Part shown: one piece after another, positions 1 through 4,397 of the stretch | Numbering within the stretch: the first letter of the stretch is position 1 | How the letters are laid out: every line of letters begins with the position of its first letter | Assembly: GCA_018644785.1 (NCBI GenBank) | Contig: JABGPV010000316.1 | Span: 1 to 5,551 of the forward strand | DNA from: Deltaproteobacteria bacterium | GTDB taxonomy: Bacteria > Desulfobacterota > DSM-4660 > Desulfatiglandales > Desulfatiglandaceae | Direction: 5' to 3' | DNA: 5,551 nucleotides | Notes under the pieces: generated by a model | Databases searched by the model: none | Seen by the model: only the letters and a program-made list of their open reading frames with translations | Told to the model about the DNA's origin: nothing | Translations under genes and position numbers: made by a program

Positions 1-1
1 C

Positions 2-766
2 GACCTTGCCACAGAGGACGAAGAGGAACGGACCGAGGACTTCATTATACGGGGCGTGATCGGCGCTCCCGCCCTGGCCAGCATGAAGAACAAGAAAACC
101 CTATTGGATATCGCCGGCGGCGTGCTCCATGACGCCATGATCATCTCCGAGCCTTTTGCCGTAGCTTACGGGCTCAATCTTTTCTCCTCGGCGCTCATCA
201 TCGATATCGGGGCCGGAACGGTTGACCTATGCCGCATGGCGGGAACCATACCCACGGAAAAGGACCAGATCACCACCATGAAAGCCGGCGATCACATCGA
301 TCATGTTTTCCTGAAACTCATCCAGAAAAAATACGAGGAAGCCAACTTTACCGTTGCCATGGTCAAACGGTTCAAAGAAGAAAACGCCTTTGTGTCTACA
401 CATGGGGAGCGGGTTTCCATTGAGTTGCCGGTCCATGGAAAACCGGTAAACCATGATGTGACTCAGGAACTGAGGCAGGCATGCCGGTCCATTGTCCCCG
501 AGATTGTGACAGGAATCAAATCCCTTATTGCCGAATTTGATCCCGAATTTCAGAGGGGGCTGAAGAGAAACGTCATTTTAGCGGGCGGGGGAAGCCAGAT
601 CGTAGGATTGCGAAGGGAAATCGAGTCGCACATGAAGGAGACCCTGGGTTACGGCAGGGTCATAGCGGTGGAGGAACCGCTCTATGCCGGGGCTAACGGA
701 GCACTAAGGCTTGCCAAGGATATGCCGGATGAATATTGGGATGAGGTGACAAGTAAGGGAAAATAA
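2..766 (+). CDS. mamK: MamK, actin-like magnetosome filament protein (5' end outside window)
   Basis: MamK is an ATP-dependent actin-like protein that polymerises into cytoplasmic filaments and positions magnetosomes in a chain. The reading frame is open from base 2, and the GTG at 56 lies inside the conserved V-I-G-A-P stretch, so it is not the start; about 100 N-terminal residues, including the first phosphate loop, are missing compared with the usual ~350. Visible landmarks are SEPF with its Glu at 149-151 (the position of the catalytic Glu in MamK), the phosphate-2 motif IIDIGAGTVD from about 197 with its Asp at 203-205, and the adenosine-binding motif ILAGGGSQI near 575-600. The segments GTIPTEKDQITTMKAGDHID and the C-terminal A-x-x-MPDEYW follow the MamK pattern (GTVPGPEDQVT-x-x-KAG; ELPPQYW in magnetospirilla) rather than MreB or ParM. 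Nucleotide-binding residues in view are intact. The next gene begins 18 bp downstream, suggesting co-transcription. The main alternative is the related magnetosome actin Mad28. Confidence 0.9.
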   Translation, partial: DLATEDEEERTEDFIIRGVIGAPALASMKNKKTLLDIAGGVLHDAMIISEPFAVAYGLNLFSSALIIDIGAGTVDLCRMAGTIPTEKDQITTMKAGDHIDHVFLKLIQKKYEEANFTVAMVKRFKEENAFVSTHGERVSIELPVHGKPVNHDVTQELRQACRSIVPEIVTGIKSLIAEFDPEFQRGLKRNVILAGGGSQIVGLRREIESHMKETLGYGRVIAVEEPLYAGANGALRLAKDMPDEYWDEVTSKGK

Positions 767-784
767 TTTGGAAAGGGAAAACAA

Positions 785-1132
785 ATGGAGAAAGATTTCA
801 GATACAAAATGAGACACATGGGGGATGCCTTTGCCGATGGAATTGAAGGCTTGGGCCGTTCCGCCAAAGGTTCCGTGCGTGGGATTGTCCTCACTTACAG
901 AATCGATGGACAAAAAAGGGAGAAGGAAAAGATTGTTGCCGAGTTAGGGGAAAAAATGGCTGCCGGCAGGAAGGATGACCCGACGTTCAATATCTCGGAG
1001 GATGAGACGATTACGGCTCTCCTTTCCGAACTGGACCGGATTGAAGAGCGGATTGACACCTTCAAACAGGAACGAAAAGAGCGGTTATACCCGAAAAAGC
1101 TTGCAACCCATGAACCGGCGGATGCATTGTAA
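785..1132 (+). CDS. Small helical protein downstream of mamK, function unknown
   Basis: I do not recognise this 115-residue protein as a named family. The ATG at 785 is preceded by GGAAAGGG at 770-777, seven bases upstream, which supports this start over the internal Met codons 9 and 12. Residues 1-35 are rich in Gly, Ala, Arg and Lys and could form short amphipathic helices. Residues 43-62 and 72-101 look like two charged helices (a helical hairpin or short coiled coil) separated by a polar loop containing Asp-Asp-Pro at 64-66. There is no signal peptide, membrane segment or Cys/His metal site. Residues 49-90 align without gaps to residues 87-128 of the HEAT-repeat protein at 4398, with nine identities in 42 positions and many conservative changes, so the two may share a docking module. 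It follows mamK by 18 bp, which suggests a MamK-linked or magnetosome-chain role; that is inference from context. Confidence 0.8.
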   Translation: MEKDFRYKMRHMGDAFADGIEGLGRSAKGSVRGIVLTYRIDGQKREKEKIVAELGEKMAAGRKDDPTFNISEDETITALLSELDRIEERIDTFKQERKERLYPKKLATHEPADAL

Positions 1133-1220
1133 CCTCCCGTTCTCGTTCATACTTTGAACCCATGAACCTTTCAAGGCGAAAACGCCGGCGAAACACGTTT
1201 TTATAAGGGAGGTTGCGCCC
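1133..1220 (+). other. 88-bp intergenic gap with direct and inverted repeats
   Basis: This is the longest non-coding stretch in the window. It contains AACCCATGAACC at 1157-1168, a second exact copy of a 12-mer in the end of the preceding gene (1105-1116). It also contains overlapping inverted repeats: GGCG-AAAA-CGCC at 1175-1186, or AAAACG at 1179-1184 paired with CGTTTT at 1196-1201, with a five-T run at 1198-1202. These stems are short and only one can form at a time, so a strong intrinsic terminator is unlikely; a weak attenuator or mRNA-processing hairpin is possible. I see no clear -35/-10 promoter pair. The gap ends in a strong ribosome binding site. Confidence 0.4.
1205..1213 (+). promoter_or_regulatory. 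Strong Shine-Dalgarno for the repeat coiled-coil gene
   Basis: AAGGGAGGT lies seven bases before the ATG at 1221 and is close to the ideal anti-16S complement. It is the best ribosome binding site in the window and fixes the start of the 291-residue protein. It suggests that this protein is translated well and independently of the gene upstream. Confidence 0.75.
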
Positions 1221-2096
1221 ATGTCGGAAAAAACTCGGAATATACTGGCCTTAAACTACGATTCAAAAACAACGGAATTCATCCAAAACGTCTTCTCAGG
1301 AGCGTGTGCCGTAACCCCTGTCAACAACCTGGCTGAGGTTTCCGAAAAGGCTGGCGGCGACTTCGATGTCATCCTCACCGGATATGTTGTGCCTGCGTTT
1401 TCAGAAGAAAAAGCAACCTCGCATCTAAGCGACATTCAAAAGGCCTTTGACGACGCCTCGTCAACTTTGCGGGAAATAGTGAATAACGATGAAACGCTCC
1501 TGGAAAAAAGGGAACAGGAGCAGGCAAACATTCTGGCATTTCTGCAGGAACATGTGCGCCAGGCCGAAAAGGAGAAAGTTCTCCTCAAGCAGGAAATGCA
1601 AGCCGTGACTGAAAAGGATGAAGTTTATCTGAAAGAAAAGATTGAGGCGGAGGAAAAGGCGAAAGCCTCCCTGAAGGCCCAAGAAGAAGCGGAAGCCAAA
1701 GCGGAAAACGCCCTGAATGAAAAAAACGAGGCGGAGGAAAAAGCGGAAAACGCATTCACAGCCCGATCCGAAGCTGAAGCGGCGGCGGCGGAGGCCTTGA
1801 AAACCCGGGCGGAGGCGGAGGAAAAGGCGAAAGCCTCCCTGAAGGCCCAAGAAGAAGCGGAAGCCAGAGCGGAAAACGCCCTGAATGAAAAAAACGAGGC
1901 GGAAGCGGGCATTGCCAAACTTCGAGAGGAAGATGCCGGACGTATTACCCGGCTCGCCGGCGAGGCCAATCGATTAACCGAAGAATTGGAAAACGCAATG
2001 GCCCTTGCGGAACAGAACCGGGCGGAAAAAGCCTCCATAGAAGAAAAACTCACCAAACTTCAGGAAAATTGGGAAAAGTACGTAGCGGGTGCATGA
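1221..2096 (+). CDS. Degenerate receiver-like domain fused to an Ala/Glu-rich 14-residue-repeat coiled coil
   Basis: Residues 7-60 resemble the first half of a response-regulator receiver: NILALNYDS (7-15) sits where the acidic pocket strand would be, and DVILTGYVVP (49-58) sits where the phospho-Asp strand would be. The phospho-acceptor position is Gly54 and the acidic pair is Asn-Tyr, so it should not be phosphorylated. The fold stops after about 60-65 residues instead of ~120 and runs into a long helix. Residues 66-141 are charged coiled coil. Residues 142-239 consist of seven units of exactly 14 residues (two heptads), most starting EAE, with internal Ala-rich positions. Residues 240-288 are ordinary coiled coil. 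The protein is strongly charged and acidic in the repeat and has no membrane segment. The start is set by AAGGGAGGT. The stop at 2094-2096 abuts the next gene. The acidic, repetitive make-up and linkage to mamK recall MamJ, the magnetospirillum linker between MamK and magnetosomes, but no homology is claimed. A Mad-type scaffold protein is the likeliest identity; its exact function is unknown. Confidence 0.87.
   Translation: MSEKTRNILALNYDSKTTEFIQNVFSGACAVTPVNNLAEVSEKAGGDFDVILTGYVVPAFSEEKATSHLSDIQKAFDDASSTLREIVNNDETLLEKREQEQANILAFLQEHVRQAEKEKVLLKQEMQAVTEKDEVYLKEKIEAEEKAKASLKAQEEAEAKAENALNEKNEAEEKAENAFTARSEAEAAAAEALKTRAEAEEKAKASLKAQEEAEARAENALNEKNEAEAGIAKLREEDAGRITRLAGEANRLTEELENAMALAEQNRAEKASIEEKLTKLQENWEKYVAGA
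1644..1735 (+). repeat. 92-bp direct repeat, copy 1
   Basis: This matches 1812-1903 at 91 of 92 bases, with an offset of 168 bp (56 codons, eight heptads, four 14-residue units). The only difference is A at 1699 against G at 1867, giving Lys in copy 1 and Arg in copy 2. Third codon positions are identical throughout, so the duplication is recent or kept uniform by gene conversion. Confidence 0.95.
1812..1903 (+). repeat. 92-bp direct repeat, copy 2
   Basis: Second copy of the segment at 1644-1735, in the same reading frame, with one substitution at 1867. The flanking bases at 1811 and 1904 differ from those around copy 1, which defines the borders. Recombination between the copies would delete 56 codons in frame, so length variants of this gene are expected. 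Confidence 0.95.
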
Positions 2097-2100
2097 TATG
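2089..2100 (+). promoter_or_regulatory. Translational coupling junction
   Basis: The GTG at 2089, the TGA stop at 2094-2096 and the ATG at 2098-2100 lie within 12 bases. With no strong separate Shine-Dalgarno, ribosomes finishing the repeat coiled-coil gene probably reinitiate here. This suggests the two products are made in a fixed ratio. Confidence 0.55.
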
Positions 2101-3105
2101 ATTGAAAAAGATGAGAACGCCGTCATCCGGAAGATTGTTGCGCTGCAGAAAGCCTATGCTTCCGCATGCAGGGAGTTCAAGGAATTAAAGGTGCAGGCCC
2201 ATGAAAAACACACGGAACTGAGCGATACCGAAGTCGAATTGAAGGCCGCCGTGAAGGACTCTCGAATCGGGGATAAAACCATACAAAACGCGGAAAATGA
2301 GATCGCTGTGTTAAAGAAAAAGATCTCCGAAACGGACAGCGACCTCGAACTGGTAGATCAGGAACTGAAAAGAATGGGTGATGAATCGGCAAAATTATCC
2401 ACACAAAAAGACGCTTTGATGGAAAAGATAGCGCCCATCAACTCGCAACTGCAACTCACCATGGATGACCTCCATGAAAGTGAAAAGGAACTGCATACGA
2501 CATTTTCCACCATTGACGCACACCTGGCTCAAAAGGCCGGTTTGACGACGGAAATATCCGAAAAGCTATCAAATGTAGCGGTTGAAAAGGAACAGGGCGA
2601 CAAAGCATTGGATGCGTTTTCCATGGATTTTGGAAAACTGGCCATTGAGCGGGAAGAAATCAAGAAAACATTCAACAAAAGGGAAAAGGTCCTTTCCGCC
2701 TTGAAAGAAGAAATAGCGGCTTTAGAAGGAAAATGTATCTCCATCGAGGAAGTTGTCGAACTGGGAAAAAAGAAATCGCTATTTGAAGCCCATGTGACAA
2801 ACCTGGAAGCGGAAAAGGAAACAAGCCGCGAGAAATCAACCAGACTGGAAAAAGCGCTTTCCCAAAAAGAAGATGAGTTGAATCTGATTGAATCCGGAAA
2901 GGCAGAAAAAGAGACTTTGGCCGAAACCCTTGCCGATGAAGTCGGTGAATTTGACGAACTGGCTGCAAAAGCGAAAACCGACAACAATGAACTTGTCGAG
3001 GCCGATGCCTTGGTTGAAGAAGCACTTTTCGATTTGAAAAAACGGTTTTCCGGCGGCGTGGGCACCGAACGAGAATTTGGGTCGAAATGGGGCCTGTCGT
3101 CGTGA
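2098..3105 (+). CDS. Long coiled-coil protein, magnetosome cluster, function unknown
   Basis: This 335-residue protein is almost entirely predicted helix with heptad-like spacing. Residues ~8-112 form a first coiled coil that breaks at Pro113, residues 115-250 a second, and residues 250-315 a Glu/Lys-rich third; the last 20 residues (Gly-Gly, Trp331) are non-helical and could be a short docking tail. There are no Walker motifs, so it is not an SMC ATPase although it resembles SMC arms. There is no signal peptide or membrane segment. I start it at the ATG at 2098, one base after the upstream stop; a GTG at 2089 would add three residues and overlap the upstream gene by 8 bp. No strong Shine-Dalgarno precedes either start (GCGGGTG at 2085-2091 is weak), so translation is probably coupled to the preceding gene. 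Residues 14-90 align without gaps to 21-97 of the next protein, including a shared EIAV, hinting at a common origin. It is probably a structural partner of its neighbours, by context only. Confidence 0.85.
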   Translation: MIEKDENAVIRKIVALQKAYASACREFKELKVQAHEKHTELSDTEVELKAAVKDSRIGDKTIQNAENEIAVLKKKISETDSDLELVDQELKRMGDESAKLSTQKDALMEKIAPINSQLQLTMDDLHESEKELHTTFSTIDAHLAQKAGLTTEISEKLSNVAVEKEQGDKALDAFSMDFGKLAIEREEIKKTFNKREKVLSALKEEIAALEGKCISIEEVVELGKKKSLFEAHVTNLEAEKETSREKSTRLEKALSQKEDELNLIESGKAEKETLAETLADEVGEFDELAAKAKTDNNELVEADALVEEALFDLKKRFSGGVGTEREFGSKWGLSS

Positions 3106-3119
3106 TTTTGAGCTGCTAT

Positions 3120-3126
3120 AAGGGGG
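3120..3126 (+). promoter_or_regulatory. Shine-Dalgarno for the 407-residue coiled-coil gene
   Basis: AAGGGGG lies seven bases before the ATG at 3134, in the 28-bp gap after the upstream stop. It supports that start and indicates independent translation initiation, unlike the coupled junction at 2089-2100. Confidence 0.7.
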
Positions 3127-3133
3127 AAATTAA

Positions 3134-4357
3134 ATGAGAGAAACTGCTATCGGCCGCATAAATGACCCCGCGAAAAAAGAGCTTATCGCTTACATCAACA
3201 AGTTAGGCACCTTCCTTTCCGCAAAGAAAAAAAAGGCCATTCTTGAGGCGGACCTGTTGAAAATCAGCAGAGAAATAACATACACCGAACTTGGAATTGA
3301 AGAAACCCGGAAAAAAATTAACCGGAACAGGGCGTCTATCGACCGGATTGCCCCTGAAATCGCTGTATTCAGAAATAGGCTTGCAAGCCTCGAACAGGAC
3401 AAGCGGCCCCTTGAAGATGAGTACAACCGGCTTTTGGACATCCAGCTCAATATTGATAAGAAACGCGCGGATGTTGAAAACAAGAAAGCCTTGGTTCAAC
3501 GCCTGACCACGGATATCGGGAACGTAACAAAAAAGATTGACACGTTAAAGGCGCAGGAAAACCGAGCCCGGGACAAAAATCAGGAAATTCAGAACGAAAT
3601 TGATTCGAACCAACACAATCTGAACAACCTGGAAGCAGAAATCGAGGTCATGACAACAACGAGAGATCTGCTGAGCGGGCAGATTCCCGACTTTATCGAT
3701 ATCGAAGAATTCCCGAGTCTGCAAACCGCGGAACAGAATACGGAAGAATATACGTCTGATGTCAAAGCCGCGATGGAAAAAATGGAAAAGGATATTTCCA
3801 CCTGCGAGAAAAGGATAGAAGAAAGCCACGACCTGGAAACATCTTTGACCCTGGAGAAAAAGGGCCTGGAGAGCAGGCTCGAAGCACTTGATGGCAAAGT
3901 ACAACCGGACGTGGACAGAGACAATTTGAGCCGGGAAGTCGCCTCCCTGTCCGAACAAAAAGAGGCTTTTTCAAGTGAAATAGCCGCCCACCAGGCTGAA
4001 ATTTCGCGGTTGCAGCCAATGGTAACGGAGCATGACAACACGCTTGAAATTGAAAGAAAATCAGTTTTGAAGCTGGATGAAACGGTCCGGAATCTCACGG
4101 AGAGAAAACAATTCATTTCCACCCTTGATGATGTTGAAGTGGAAATGGAGAAACTAAAAGGGCAAATCGCCAAATCAAACGTGGGTATAGAATCGAATAA
4201 CGGCTATCTGGCAGTTATCAAAATGGTAAAGGGGGACGTGGAAGCCATTGATCGCAGGGTGGACATATCCCTGGATGTTTATGGCGCCGCGCTTCTGGAA
4301 GTTCAGCGCATCGTATTACTGGGGCACGGCATTTTATACGGCAATAGGTCCGAATGA
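3134..4357 (+). CDS. SMC-arm-like coiled-coil protein with central break, function unknown
   Basis: This 407-residue protein has two long coiled-coil blocks: residues ~15-180 (with Pro breaks at 74 and 92) and ~207-345 (Pro at 258 and 295). Between them lies a hydrophobic, proline-containing, acidic segment at about 181-206 with Pro185 and Pro194, which could act as a hinge or binding site. Residues 355-407 are a less charged C-terminal region with hydrophobic stretches (around 379-402, DISLDVYGAALLEVQ then IVLLGHGILYG); it is too interrupted to be a clear membrane span but could be a packing or membrane-association helix. There are no Walker A/B or ABC signature motifs, so it is not an SMC or Rad50 ATPase. 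The start is supported by AAGGGGG. It lies 28 bp after one helical gene and 40 bp before the HEAT gene. A role as a scaffold or spacer in magnetosome chain organisation is inferred from the mamK-linked operon. Confidence 0.86.
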   Translation: MRETAIGRINDPAKKELIAYINKLGTFLSAKKKKAILEADLLKISREITYTELGIEETRKKINRNRASIDRIAPEIAVFRNRLASLEQDKRPLEDEYNRLLDIQLNIDKKRADVENKKALVQRLTTDIGNVTKKIDTLKAQENRARDKNQEIQNEIDSNQHNLNNLEAEIEVMTTTRDLLSGQIPDFIDIEEFPSLQTAEQNTEEYTSDVKAAMEKMEKDISTCEKRIEESHDLETSLTLEKKGLESRLEALDGKVQPDVDRDNLSREVASLSEQKEAFSSEIAAHQAEISRLQPMVTEHDNTLEIERKSVLKLDETVRNLTERKQFISTLDDVEVEMEKLKGQIAKSNVGIESNNGYLAVIKMVKGDVEAIDRRVDISLDVYGAALLEVQRIVLLGHGILYGNRSE

Positions 4358-4397
4358 TATGAAATTTCAAATTCCTTAGGCTGGAAGAGAGGTTCAC

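Larger units (their letters stand above)
1644..1937 (+). repeat. Seven tandem 42-bp units coding a 14-residue coiled-coil repeat
   Basis: Units start at 1644, 1686, 1728, 1770, 1812, 1854 and 1896. Each codes 14 residues beginning with Glu-Ala-Glu, and the commonest patterns are EAEEKAKASLKAQE and EAEAKAENALNEKN. The unit is exactly two heptads, so gain or loss of units keeps the coiled-coil register. Units 1-2 are nearly identical to units 5-6, whereas units 3, 4 and 7 have diverged, which indicates duplication of a multi-unit block as well as of single units. Confidence 0.9.

Noticed and set aside
56..58. GTG as the start codon of the actin gene
   Set aside because: The frame stays open to base 2 and the GTG falls inside a conserved actin-fold strand. 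Starting there would delete the first nucleotide-binding subdomain, so the gene is simply cut by the window edge.
1644..1937. CRISPR-like or mobile-element repeat
   Set aside because: The repeats are contiguous, in frame and 42 bp long with heptad meaning in the protein; there are no unique spacers, terminal inverted repeats or transposase.
1625..2056. Minus-strand open frame rich in Ser, Ala and Phe (143 codons), with a similar one at 1461-1850
   Set aside because: It is a mirror of the Glu/Ala/Lys repeat codons; absence of stops is expected opposite GAA/GCG/AAA-rich sequence. The + strand frame has a strong Shine-Dalgarno and heptad periodicity.
2529..3065. 178-codon and, at 3589-4173, 194-codon minus-strand open frames
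   Set aside because: Both are Ser/Phe-rich shadows opposite Lys/Glu-rich coiled-coil genes, without upstream ribosome binding sites or family motifs.
2098..4357. SMC or Rad50-type ATPases
   Set aside because: The two proteins look like SMC arms but neither contains Walker A, Walker B or the ABC signature, and both are far too short.
4360..4369. Perfect palindrome TGAAATTTCA in the gap before the HEAT gene
   Set aside because: It is only 10 bp, AT-rich, without a GC stem or T run, so it is neither a terminator nor a convincing operator.
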